The notes below the pieces were generated by a model that saw only the letters and a list, made by a program, of their open reading frames with translations, was not told the DNA's origin and made no database searches. Positions 37,277 through 50,500 of a DNA stretch of 64,000 nt are shown here, one piece after another; the stretch's first letter is position 1, and the number at the start of each line of letters is the position of its first letter. Made by a program: the position numbers and the translations under genes. This stretch comes from Ecdyonurus torrentis (lineage: Eukaryota; Arthropoda; Insecta; Ephemeroptera; Heptageniidae). The DNA lies in assembly GCA_949318235.1 (NCBI GenBank), contig OX439129.1, forward strand, positions 24,547,874-24,611,873, in the 5' to 3' direction.

Positions 37277-37455
37277 TGCTGTAAATATATCGTCGTGGTT
37301 CCGCTATAATGTCCGATGTCCAAATGACCTTGAAAAAATAAAAATCGTCTAATCGACCCAAATTTTGGATTTTTTCCATTTCAGGTCATTTGTAGCAAAA
37401 AATATTTTTCAAGGTCAAATGGACATCGGACATTATAGCGGAACCACGACGATAT
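37277..37455. mobile_element. MITE family K copy 4 (best preserved)
   Basis: ATATCGTCGTGGTTCCGC at the left and GCGGAACCACGACGATAT at the right, with TAATGTCCGATGTCCAAATG inside. It interrupts a repeat whose uninterrupted relative is at about 39205-39370 (GAGAGCATTGATGCTGT on one side, GAATTAGTA.CTCAAGTATG on the other). Confidence 0.85.
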
Positions 37456-37934
37456 GTTGAATTGTTGAATTAGTATCTCAAGTATGTGAGAAAAATAGCA
37501 ATAACTAAATTAATTAATTAAATTAGGGGACCCTTAACTTCCTCCGTATTTCCCCGCGCGCTAAACCGATAACCTCCATTGACCAGTAACAATACAAACA
37601 CTTCCCCTCCCTCCCGTCTCAACTATATATATAGTAAGTAACTACAAGTAACTATATAGTAATTAAATATAGTATAGTCTCAATACTCTGGCCTGGCCCG
37701 TTTCGGGCCCACTTAGGCCTAGCCGAGTAGTAGCGCAGGAACAGCGACCAAGAGAAGCGAGTGAGAACCATATAGGATAGGTGAGAACAGCGAAGTGAGC
37801 GAAGAAGGTGAAAAGAAGAGACCTTGGTTCTTGGTTGGCGCTTGGAGCCTGCTAGAGCTAGAGCTGCTCGGAGCCTGCTCGGAGCAGACCGCATAGAAGT
37901 GAAGGGAGACGAGATCTACGAGATTTTGCTCACA

Positions 37935-38345
37935 GTAGATGATACAGTAGTCCATCTCCTATTGACTAATAAAGGAACAACTGTTTTGAGGCCGACTATA
38001 AGCGATTTCAGTCACATCCGCTTCCGTTTCTCCTTCCTAGCATGCGCAGTAAGTCGAAACGGAAGCGGATATGAGCGAAATTGCTTATAGTCGGCTTCAA
38101 AACAGTTGTTCCTTTATCAGTCAATACTGAGAATGTCAGATCAATGCGCGCCATAATTCCGACTGGGTCAAGCGGGCTGAACTACACGCGTAACGTTACT
38201 TCAGTTACTTTTTAGTTGCTTTTAGTTCAGTCCGCTTCACCCAGTCGGAATTATGGCGCGTTTTTTGATCTGACATTCTCAGTATAGGAGATGGACACAG
38301 TAGATGATCTACTATTGGGAGATGGACTACTGTATCTCTACTGTG
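37935..38345. mobile_element. MITE family M copy 2 carrying MITE family P copy 2
   Basis: The inner arms CTGAGAATGTCAGATC (38126) and GATCTGACATTCTCAG (38265) match family M at 33987. The outer arms are ACAGTAGTCCATCTCC and GGAGATGGAC. The left arm is split by family P (TTGACTAATAAAGGAACAAC at 37966 to its complement ending about 38127). The right arm reads straight through (CTCAGTATAGGAGATGG), showing the insertion is at TA. Confidence 0.7.
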
Positions 38346-39512
38346 GATTGATTTTGCTTGTTTGACGTTTGTGTCGCTTGCCGCGCATTCCATTTCGTTC
38401 CATTCCATTTCCATCTTGTGCAACGCGCACTACCACTATTAGAGTAACTAAAAGAGGTAGTATGGTCACCGCATTCTTCTTATGTACGGGGGTGAAACTA
38501 CATTTTGTAGGCCTGTGATTGGCGTAGAGAGAAAACCGCTTTTGCGGAGATGCCCGAAGTCACTTCGACAGCCAATCTTAGCGGCGGATTACAATGTCTC
38601 AGAAAATCATTAATTAATAATATTAATCTACTGAGGAGGATATTCATAGATTTAAAAACAATAGCTGACTTGTTTAGGCATGTTCTGATATAACTTTTAT
38701 GTCCTGACAATTTGTATTAGTTGCGCTATGATTTATTGAAGTGACCCCTTTTAACATGGGTTTAGACAGGACGGTGTGAAGCAAAAAAACCGCTTTTGCT
38801 AAATCGACTGTACTATACCTTTATAGTTACTATAACTACATACCACCTGCTACCACCACCACCGCTGATCCTGTGTAACCTGCGTCTGTGTGGTATGCAG
38901 TTTCGTTTGCAGTGCAATGCAATTTCCAGTGGTAATTATAGGGTTGTTTTGGTATAACAGATTTCCATGCGGTCGTGGTCATAAGGTCATATAATCACGT
39001 ACAATAAAAACTTATTGTTAGTGATTTTATAGGTTTGATACCAAAGCTTATATAATCAGCGATCACTATGCTGTCAGGTTAAGTTCAGGTGCAGGTTATA
39101 ATAATATGCCACACATGCATATTTTTACATTATATGTATGTATATCTTGCCGCATTAGGGAAGCATGTCTTTTTGGGGCTTCTACATACAGTCTATAGGG
39201 TGGTTTCATTCATTTTAAAGTAAAGTCGCGACGTCATATAACTAAATAACAGTATAGGACATTTTGCCATTTTAAAAATACTTCGCAATTTTTTTGAGAG
39301 CATTGATGCTGTTAACACTTAACAGGTTGAATTAGTACCTCAAGTATGCAAGAAAAATAATAATGACCAGAAAATAGCTAATTTTTTTAAAGAAAATAGC
39401 CAAAAACTGTGTTTGTCCTCTGCTGAGCAATGTTATTTATTGCTCAAGAGCATCGAAAATTAAGCACTCAGAATGACGTCATGCGTACACACCCTATACA
39501 AAAAATATACAT

Positions 39513-39742
39513 CGTCGTGGCCGCGCCCAAAGGGCGTACTTGCATTTCAAGGTCGTCTTACAAAAGGCGTACTTGCATTTTTGTCCAGTACAATAAAGGG
39601 CGTACTTGCACTCGGTTTTACATGTTAAGCTTATGGCGGATGCGCGCGCAGCATCGAAATTAGCCAAATGCAAGTACGCCGTACGCCCTTTGCGTGAAAG
39701 TAGTCAAATGCAAGTACGCCCTTTGGGCGCGGCCACGGCGAC
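39513..39742. mobile_element. MITE family O copy 3 (intact)
   Basis: CGTGGCCGCGCCCAAAGGGC at the left and the complement at the right. AAGGGCGTACTTGCATTT is repeated several times in both orientations, giving a palindrome of short units. It lies between genes A and B. Confidence 0.8.
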
Positions 39743-40296
39743 ATATTGCACCCCGTTGCATATCATGTCATTCTATAATCAGAGGTTATTACATAACTAT
39801 TTGTAAATATAATATGTATGGCTTTTATTAGATATATACATATATGTCATGCCTCTATATATATAGATGTACAATTAATGTGCATACTTTTATGCCGGCC
39901 GGGACATCAAATAAGGAAACCCACACGACAGCTCACTAGCATCCAATATCGCAGGTACTAGCCGGCTTTTCTTCCGAAAGCCCTAGGCACGCCTGAACCT
40001 TTCCCCGGGCATTCCCGAAATCATTGCCTATAATGTCCGCAGTTGGGAAAGGATTTCCGGAAAGCCTCGAGCAGGCATGCCTTGGGAATACTTTTAAATC
40101 ATTCTTCTTGTCATTTGAGCTGCTTTTACTTGCTAAGTATAAAAAATCAACTTCATAACACATTTTGGAAAGGTTTGGGAAAGGAGGCGCTAATTAGCAT
40201 ATGTAATTTGCATGACAAAAAAATATTTTTTGTGTTAGGTTATTGATTTCTATGTATACATAACAGAACAATTATGTAAAAAGGGTTTCAAAAATT

Positions 40297-40355
40297 ACCA
40301 CGGTGGAATTCGAACCCTGGACCCTGAGATTAACCAATTCTGCCACCGAAGCTGC
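40297..40355 (-). repeat. tRNA-like A/B-box remnant (possible SINE)
   Basis: The minus strand reads GGTGGCAGAATTGGTTAAT, resembling an A box, followed by GGGTTCGAATTCC, a good B box. The spacing is too short for a tRNA and there is no cloverleaf, so it is more likely a degraded tRNA-derived SINE head than a tRNA gene. Confidence 0.35.
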
Positions 40356-40654
40356 ATGTAACATTGCTGCAGACTTGCAGAGGACAAATTCTGACATATG
40401 TCCCGTCCTCTATCTAACTTATTCTACCGACAACCCTGCGGTTCTGCGGGTACAAAAATAAGTCTTATATATCACTGTGTATATGCAGGTGATTTTAAGT
40501 TCTTAGGTGAAACGGAGCAAGTTTCCGAATTATTTTTAATCAACAATAAATGTGCAAAAATTAAAAATAAACGCTGCGGCACCTTTTAAAATTAAGGCGC
40601 ATACAATTCTCCCAAATAAATTACTTCAAGTGGATGCAGTGTAATGCATAATTG

Positions 40655-41135
40655 ACTGCTTATATTTACTCAAAATGCTCAAAGGAAGTTCCCTGGAAAA
40701 GGAAACCACATGATTGTAAAAGTGGGAGGTAGCTCAGCTCAGGCCTAGCTTGCTGCTGGCACCATCTTATTTTCTCCCACTTTTACCGTCACGTGGTTTC
40801 CTTTGCCGTTATTTAGAGTAAACATACGCACTCATAGTGTTTGTAAACCCTGACCGCTTATGTTTACTCTAAAAACAGGAAAAGGAAACCGTGATCATAA
40901 AGTGCGAGCTGGCTCACAGGGGGAGCTCATTTAAGGCTGTTAATGTGACGTCACATGAATCATTTTGCCCATAAGGTTAACATTGCATTTTCCGGAACAA
41001 GTGACGTCACAGCTAGCATTAACCCCGCCCCCCCCCCCCTTCCCCCCGGGTGACTCAGGCCTATAGTTGCTGCTTGCGTGAAGTTATCTCTCCCACTTTT
41101 ACTATCACGTGGTTTCCTTTTCCGGCACTTCGGAT
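40655..41135. mobile_element. MITE family N copies 2 and 3
   Basis: Copy 2 is about 40655-40840; copy 3 is about 40850-41135. Both have GCTTATGTTTACTC-type and CCACGTGATNNTAAAAGTG-type arms matching 31478-31668. Copy 3 is enlarged by a segment at about 40937-41040 with GTGACGTCAC at each side and a C-run. This is the immediate upstream flank of gene B. Confidence 0.65.
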
Positions 41136-41283
41136 CCCATCCACACAGTCTTGAGAAATCTTGTTTACCAGATAACGGATAATTTTTATCCGTTTCACAA
41201 ACAGCTAATTCTATATAAATTTAATTCCTATATAAAATATAATAATAAAAAAAAAAGTGCCATCAATCGTAACTTTTTCTTTT

Positions 41284-41317
<34 letters not shown>

Positions 41318-41408
41318 GAGCTACATACAGTATAATCATGGAACTTATATGAGACTGCGGAGCATCTAATCATTATATAATTGGCGGTATATTTACAGTA
41401 TACACAAC

Positions 41409-44400
41409 ATGGATAGGTTGAACACTTTGGAACAACTTGTGAATTCAAGTTTTCATCCTGGAAGTACTGAAATTGATTTTGAATCTGCACTGAAGTCTGA
41501 GGAGTCAGTGGAATTGAAATGGGCAAAGAAGGTAAATATATATGTGTTAATAAAATAAAATTTGATGATCAAATTTAGAAGAGAGTCTAAAAACTTCATT
41601 GTTTTTGCTGTATATTCATAATGCTACAATATATAAATGTAGAAAGTATCATCTTTATGAATATACCTAATAACAGTATATAGGCCTACAATTTATCTAT
41701 TTTTATGGTATAGGTATAATTGAAAATTAATAATATATATATACCATATTGTTGTATGTTTGTTATTATTAGGGAAAGGACTTCTGGTTTAAATTTGTTG
41801 TAACATTACGAGATGGAGTACTGCAGAATCGCAACTTCCACTTCAATCCAATAGAACATGACAGCGTTTTTGTATCAGTTCTACAAAAACTCACCATGAA
41901 AAGGTGCATATTATTGTCGTTTTTTGTATTTATTTTATTTATAAAAAAAAAAAAATAATAAGAGGGGCTTTAAAAATTGGGTCAAATCTAGCTGGATCTG
42001 AAGTTTATCTGGATTATATGGCCAAAAAGATAGCTATGTTTTATTCACAGGTCCCCCCCCCCCCCCCCCACCTTAATTACACTAACACTTACCATCTGCA
42101 TATTAATTATAAAATTGCAAATGGTGATAATATATAGTTCATTTCTTAAAATAAAACTAATTAAGTTATCAAAGCATGCCCCTCCCCCCCCCCCCCTCAC
42201 CCACACACACACACACACACACACAAGCAAGCCCTGCGGTAATAAAAATTACATTCAATCAATCTATATATACACTCTGGCCAAAACAAGGTCGTTCCCG
42301 CCAAAAGCTGTATCCGCGGTGCTAAACCAATCAGAGAGCGTGTTATAAACCTACTAGCCAATCAAAGTTGACTTTACATAGTTAATTATACTGTATCCGC
42401 TCGAACTAGTATTGGGAGAAGTGTAGTGCATGTGTAGACTGAGATATCAAGGGAATAAACCATATATAGGAAAAAAAACAGCCCATGTACCCTTTTTTTA
42501 TTGATTTTTTGTTATTTCCATACATAATTTTTCTTAATAGCACACATAATCGCAAAATGTATATATAAATATTATATATTTTGCTACATTTGGGTGTTCA
42601 TATAGATATATATACCTTCAAATATTTTGGCCTAATAAATTGATTGAGTTTTAATCAAAATTCGTACATGATATCATAAAGTTATTGCACAATTTGGGTC
42701 AAAACCCATAGTGTACACTTTTTTCTGGCTTTTATCGTTTGTCAGGTCAAATGAATTTTAATAGAAACTCAATTAATTTAAAACTATAGTTTTTGGTCAA
42801 AATTACGTGCATACATATAATATGGTTATACATTAATTTGGTATCAATATCCCGCCCAAAACTTACATTAAAACTATTGTTGTGCAGTGTCAATGTGCAC
42901 CAAGCAAAAATATAAACCTAATGATGGCTGTGAGTGCTATTTTTAAATTAATTGTATTTTCTTAAATTTACTATATATAGACATAGTAGCTGTTATATAT
43001 TTATCCTATATTCTTTTGGTGGGTTTTGATTTGGCATTATATTTAATGTATAGGCCTATTTTTTTAGTGTTTAAATATTATTAGCAACTGATATTAACAA
43101 TAGAACAATTAATAAATTATAATTATAGTATAATTAATTGGCACCAATTTAATAGTATAACAGATTTATGATATAAACAATTACCAAAAGTAAAATATGA
43201 GCAAATATATATGCTTATATATTCAGGTTTTTTGTAATTATTTCTTTATTTTCCAGCTTTACTGGGATGTCTGAACTGCTGAACAATCTTAAAAGCTTAC
43301 AGGGATGCAAGTCTTTCTTACCAGACCTTGACTCCTTTACAGAAAGTATGTAAAATGTGTATTAAAATGTTTAATCTGTGGAATGTTGGTCATCCTCACA
43401 TTTGTTGTTAATATAACATGAAATGTTTTAACCTTATTGTCAGGTGCAGGCATTGGAGAAATGGATAAAGTAAGAATGGCAGCCAAGGCAGTATTTACTG
43501 AAGTAATGAATGTAAAAGTCTTGTCCAGAATTCAAGTAAGTTTTAATGCAAATTTTTCATTTATGTTTGATATGATTTTTTCCTTTATTACTTTTATCGC
43601 AGCCAGAAAAATTTAAATGAAAAACACACACTTATAGACACTTTTACATGCATGTATATAAAAATTAAGAATCTTTTATCACCTGCAATTGTGAGCATTT
43701 CGACTTCAGTTCATTATATAATTTTGCAATTATTAAAAAAAAAAAAAAAAAAAAAAAAATCGTAAAATTATCTAGTATGACAACTTTTTTTTTTCTCCCC
43801 TTAAGTTTTAACAACCTAAATTTTTCAAAATATTGGGAATATATATCTCTTATGATCCGAGCTATTGATCATTATAGTTGTTGTTAGACAAAATGTAATA
43901 AGTTTTACGAAATAGGTAAAAATTTGTGTTTTTTTCCTCTTTTTTGTATACCTCTATTCAGGGCCGGGCTGGCCATAAGACTTACCGGGCGATCGCCCGG
44001 TGGGCCCCTGCTAATCACGTGTTTACCGGGCCCCTTGGGGCTCGAAATATAAAAATATTTAGTATAAAAACTATGAGGAAGGAAAAAAAATAAAAAAGAA
44101 GAAGAACACAACACAGCATTAGTAGTTTACAAATATCAATCCATTGCTCGATCTCATGGCTTTTATCCTAGAAATTTTGGTAGATTAGACTTGGTGCACA
44201 TCATTAATCAGCATTAAACGAATTCAAGCAATATTTTCATATTTTTATAAAAATGATTTAGCTCAAAATTAAAACAAATTGCAATGTATACTATGAAACG
44301 TATAAAAAAATGAAAAACAATTATTTATTAACTAGAGAGGCCTGCTAGATTTTGGGGCCCCGAGACAAAGCCTCGGCCTGTCCAATAGAGGAAAAAAAAA

Positions 44401-46683
44401 AAAAAAATCAAAACTCGGGGTAGGGTAGAAAAAAGAAAAAAAAAGGGGTAGGGTGGGGAAGAAATGAGAAAAAAAAGATGAAACAAATTTGTGATCAAAT
44501 TAATTAATAAATAAACATAACTTCAATTATATTAAAGACGTAGAACACCTTGAACAAAAAACTTGCCTTATATCCTAAAATACCCAAATATCAACATTAT
44601 TTTGGCCGGAGTCATTGATTTCTAATTTATTTTCCATTTACAAACTGTCAGTTGCGGGTTTACTACGTCACAGCTCGCCTGTTTCCGCGCGCGTGGACCA
44701 GGCGAGCTGTTCTGTAGTAAACCCGCAACTGACATTTTGTAAATGGAAAATAAATTAGAAATCAATGACTCCCGCCAAAATAATGTTGATATTTGGGTAT
44801 TTTAGGATATTAGGCAAGTTTTTTGTTCAAGGTGTTCTACGCCTTTAAAGTTATGCCCGATTCAAAAAGTTAAAACAAACTACTATAGATAGCTCAACGT
44901 AATTGCAATTTTTTATTGAAAAAAAAGAAGAAGGTTTTCCTAAAGTTTTAAATTATCACAACACCAAAAGCTTTACATTTATATATCAGTATAATTTAAT
45001 TTGACCATGTACTCATCAAGTAACATGCGATATTTTCAGACTAAAAATTAAGGCCGTGTCTATAGGTTAAGAAAACCTAAATTAACCTTTTAGGTTTATA
45101 CATATGCAGCAAGAGATTTTTTTTTTTTTTTTTTTTTTTTTTCTAGTAGCTAAAAAGTTGATTATAAAAATAGATATGATATTGCTCGAATAGGAATTAA
45201 AAAAAAAATTGCTAAATTAGTCATCAAGTTTGCAAAATTAAATACTAATTTTATTGTACTGTACGTATTATGAAAATTTATGAACATTGATGATTACAAA
45301 TATTAAAAAAAATGATGAAAAACAATAAATGCCTATGCTACACGTATCACTAAAAGTTGTAAAATTCAAGCTATAAATTGTGTTATATTTTCTCTTTTAT
45401 TTTCAAATTTTCTCAAGCGGCCAGGAAGGCAAAGCCCCCCTGGACCCCCCATAAAGGGGGGCTAGCGCCCCTCCTTACTCCCCTTGTATGCGGGCCCTTT
45501 CTCTCGGAATCGCCCGCCGGACCTTTACGTCCCAGCCCGGCCCTGCCTCTATTATTTATTATTGAATTTTTTAAATGTTATAATATAATATATGCATACA
45601 TATAATTATAGGCTTACCAGTGTTATAAACTGCATTTACTTTGTGCTGGGACATTTGTAAATGCTATCAAGAAACTTGAAACTGAAGACTCTGAGACCCT
45701 GACATGGGTTATACCTAGTTTATGGTATTATCCAGCTAGCCATATTTACCCCTTTGAAGCATTCATCAAAGAAAAATGGGGAGACAACATTTTGTGTATT
45801 GCTAATGTGGAGAAGAATCAGATTGGATGGTGGGACTCGCTCATAAAGCTAGTAAAACTACCAAAAAATTATGAAACTTCCGACAAATTTTCCCCAAACT
45901 TAGCTTGGCTTCCTAAGCGGCAATCAAGAGAATATAATCCTGCTCTCCCTAAATTTCGAGAAAACCCTGACCTTATTCATGGTCAGTTCACCTGGAATTT
46001 GCTGTTGCTGTCATTCCCACCTCTGATGGCAAGAAAGTTTCATATTGCAAGTGCGGAATCTATTGATGCTTGGAATTCTCGTGCCATATCAGTGGGGCCT
46101 TGGTTCATTATTGCTCAAGAAGCATTGGGTACTCCATACATGGATCTTATTAACCACATGCATAGTAAATTCATGGCTTTAGCCCATCAGTCCTGTAAGT
46201 ATAGTTTTAATACTATTTATATTTATTTTAATCTGCTATGTGTAATATTTTTACAAATATATACTTTTGTTTAATTAATTTTATTATGATTTTATATAGA
46301 TCAATTGAGAAGTTTAGAAATTAAACTTGATATGAAACTGGATGGCATTACGGAGTGGTTGGACCAAATGAAGCAAATGCAAGATGTAACTTCTGTAATC
46401 AGAGATCATGAAGCATCACCTCGAACACCTGGGGATGGAGTTGAATGTTCAGCAGAGTTTTTGTTGGAGCCATGTGTACTCATTCAACTGCCATGGAATC
46501 TTGTCATTCAGCGACAGTGGCTTGCAGCAGCATTCTTAGAAGTCTTGAAGGTATATATTTAGTAAAATCAGTTATATATTTACAGGTGTTTGTAAATTTT
46601 AAACAATATGAGTAGAATGAAAAGCTCAGATTAGAAGTTCCTGTGTTTTCAAAGTTCAAGTCCTTCTAATAGCCTATAAAAAA

Positions 46684-46739
<56 letters not shown>

Positions 46740-47546
46740 TATGAGACAATATATTTTATTAATTTCAAAATGTTAGCAGCAACCATTATTTCCAAGTAAA
46801 ATCATGAAGTCAAGAAATGTTAAACTTTCTTTGCTTTTTTTTTTTTTTTTTTTTTTTTTTTCTCTTTTTTCTTTTTTGCAAACAAGCTTTTTGCCAAAAT
46901 GTGAAGGAGATAGAGAGAGAGAGAACTATGAACCCACAAAAAAGTGTGTGTGTTTTTTTAATAAAAACCCGGGTTCTTTGAAACCCTGCTGACAATGCAT
47001 AGAAAAACAAACAAACAATATATTTTTCTTTTTTTTATTATTTATTAAACAAAATGTTTGTACAACATACATCTAAATTTTTGATAGACCAATCAACATA
47101 TCAAGTCTTTCGGATAGAAATGTCGTTGTAGAGGTTTTTATGTGATGCGACCTTGAATCTTACCTGTTCTTTTCATAGAGCTCATAGTCGCATGGCAAAA
47201 AAAACTCTACAACGACATTTCTATCCGGAACAACTGATATACATAATCAGTACATTATAACAATATCCAAAGAACCACACCATTATTACATGCTGATCTT
47301 TGCCCTCGGCATAATAGCCCATACTTAAATGCCTCTTATTATTAGGCTATTATTATTGTTTTATTATTATTTTTTAGCCAAGTGCAAAAATAGATATTAA
47401 AAATTCAAGCTAATGATAGAACATATCATTAACTGTCCTACTATTTTTCTTTTTTTTTTTTTTTTTGCCACTAGCTTAGCCCCCTTTTTTTTTTCCCAAC
47501 TCATGTCTATTGAAGTGTAGAACTTTGAAATAAATTCAAGGTAAAT

Positions 47547-47583
<37 letters not shown>

Positions 47584-50500
47584 CTTTTATATAAATTTGA
47601 AATAAATGGATAGGAGAAACCAGCAAGGGCCATACCATAGTGAAGAGATCAAGTCCCATAGTTTGGTGAAAATTGTGCTAGCACAGAGAAAAAAACTAAC
47701 ACATATATGGATCTGTGATATGATGTATAACCAACCAGGGGCGTATCCAGGGGGAGGGTTTTGGGGTCTGGACCCCCCCCCCCCCCCGTCAGGTCTGAAA
47801 AAGCATAGGAAAAGGGGGTGGCTTCCCCCCTTTTCCTATGCTCAATATAGGCTGGACCCCTCCCGTCGCAAAATCCTGGATACGCCCCTGTAACCAACTA
47901 TATATGAATAGGATTTCAACTACTGGATATAATATGAACAAAAAAAAAAAAAAAAAATCATTTCTCTTGGAGTTAAACTGCCGAAATATATCCATGTGTT
48001 ATGTGTTAGTTTTTTTGTCTCGGTGCTAGGAAATTTTTCACCTAACTATATGGGACTCTCTAAACTATGGTAAGGCCCTCGCTGGTTTCCCGTATCCTTG
48101 TCTTTTAAATTTATCATACCTAACTGCGATGGTTTATTTTCCTTATAATAACTCATATAAGATAGATAGAAACACATAAAAAAGAGAGGTAAAAGATTTT
48201 TGGGGAATGGGAGATAATGAGCTTAGTTCAGGGACCCCGCAAAAGAGAGAGAAAAATATATGCAAACCCAGGCTGAAATATGACGCATAGTGCGCCGTAT
48301 GCACGGTGGTATGAACTAGAAGCTCGTAAGCAAATAGAGATTAGTTAATTAATTAGAGGATTTTTTGGCTTACAAAAGTAAATTAATTAGCAAAAACGTC
48401 ACACCAAAATACTCGGCGCGACTCTCTCTAACCATGGTAGATCACTGCTTCTCTCTCCTCACCATGCTGATGAGGCCCAAGGCCGAAACAGCGTTGTCCA
48501 TGGTTAGAGAGAGTCGCGCCGAGTATTTTGGTGTGACATTTTTGCTAATTAATTTACTTTTGTAAGCCAAAAAATCCTCTAATTAATTAACTAATCTCTA
48601 TTTGCTTACAAGCTTCTAGTTCATACCACCGTGCATACGGCGCACTGTGCGTCATATTTCGGCCTGGGTTTGAATATTTTTCTTTCTCTTTTGTGGGGTC
48701 CCTGAACTAAGCTCATTATCTCCCATTCCCCAAAAATCTTTTGCCTCTCTTTTTTATGTGTTTCTATCTATCTTTTAATTATCAACCTATTGCAAAGTCG
48801 ATTTTTTCCTAATTATATATTAATAGCTCATATAGTTATATTTTATTATTATTACAAAAATTTCAACTTTAAAAACACAGAAATTTATAATCCAAACTAT
48901 GCAGCAAACTATTTTGTTAGAATCTATTTTTAATTTTTATCTGTTATTTGGGGAAGATCTACATGTGTCAAATTATGGTTTTCTGTTAAAAGTTTGAATA
49001 TGAAATTGTTGAATTTCGGCACTGGGCTGTACCTATTGAAGCAGATGAATGTGCTCGGGAGCTCCTTACCTTGATACGACAAGCAAAGGAAGGCCTACTG
49101 CTTGGTCTTTACTGGTTCTGCAAGCATACTACAGCATATCCAAACACATTTGATGAAATGCCTGCTATATTTATGGACAAAGTAGTAATCCCTACCACTG
49201 TTGTATTGGAACTTCTGTGCTCAGGCCAGGCATACAAGATTTTACATGCCATCAGAAGTGCATCATTCTCAACATCTCACTCGCTTGATTCTTCTAACCT
49301 TAATCAGTTGAAGTGGATGCCTGAAGCAGCTTATTTACCACACAGGGATTTGCTAGAGTTCTACACTCAGCATTATTGGTGACTTTTGTATTTGTGTTTA
49401 AAAATGCTGTTGTATTGTACTTTCAAAACTGCTAAAGTAATGATCATTAGAAATATTAAGGAAAATAAACCATGGCGAAGTTATGATAAATTTGAAAGAA
49501 GAGTAGGAGGAAGCCAGCAAGAACCTTACCATTGTGAAGAGAGTCCCATGGTTGGGTGAAAATCTTGAAAATATTTGGTGCCAAAAGCTATTTGGTAGAT
49601 AGATAGCTATTTGTGCTAGCAAGGTTTTCTCTGAACTACATGAAATTCTTTACTATGGGAAGGTCCTTACTGGTTTATCTCCTTTCCTTTTAAATTATGT
49701 AATTTCTGATACTGTATTTTCAATAGATTTTTTATCTTTTTTCTCTATATTTTTACTTTTTATTATTAATTATTAGGACTTAAACTTTTTTATTTATTGT
49801 GAATGATAATATGGTTGTTTTGTATCTTATCCTAATATATTATAGCATTTTTCATTTTTTATGCATTTTATTTATTTTGGTATTATTTATTTATTAATTT
49901 TATATTAAGTATATAGTTTGTTGCCCTTCTCCATCTAATTATTATTTAATTTATATATATATATATATGTATATCTTCAGGCATTTGAGACATTGGGAAG
50001 ATGTTAAGATGGTGGAACCAATGCCTGCATTTTCTCTGCAAGCTGCAGTGACTAGCATGTGGAACAATCTAGTTACCCCACCTGCTCTGCATCCCAGATT
50101 AATTGTTGGAGACTTTAATTTGGAGGAGAAGAGCTTGTTTGGTAATAAAAAAAATGCAGTAATTATTATAACTATTGTTAAAGAGTCGGTAAAGGGAATA
50201 AATGCATAAATAATTTGTCTTACAGCAAATTTGAAATGTTTTACGGAAAAGAAAGGAGGAGGGTATATCGCACGCATAGAATGAAAAGCTCGTATTAGAA
50301 ATTCCCGTGTTTTCGAAGTTTGAATCACTAGAACTCAAAAATTAAAAGTCAGAAAATTTTGAAATTATTTTTGTCCTGTGACTTATATATCTGACAATAC
50401 ATTTGATAAATTTCTACTTTTTATTGCAAACTTTGCTCACAAATTAGTAATTAGTAAACTAAAACACCCTGTTTCGAACTTTGTTCAAAAAAGTGAAATT

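Noticed and set aside
40297..40355. Functional tRNA gene on the minus strand
   Set aside because: A and B box-like motifs are present but too close together, and no acceptor or anticodon stem can be drawn.
42290..42420. Alternative promoter in gene B intron 2 with two CCAAT boxes
   Set aside because: Two CCAATCA motifs are visible but there is no initiator, CpG cluster or open downstream first exon; chance or a repeat is as likely.
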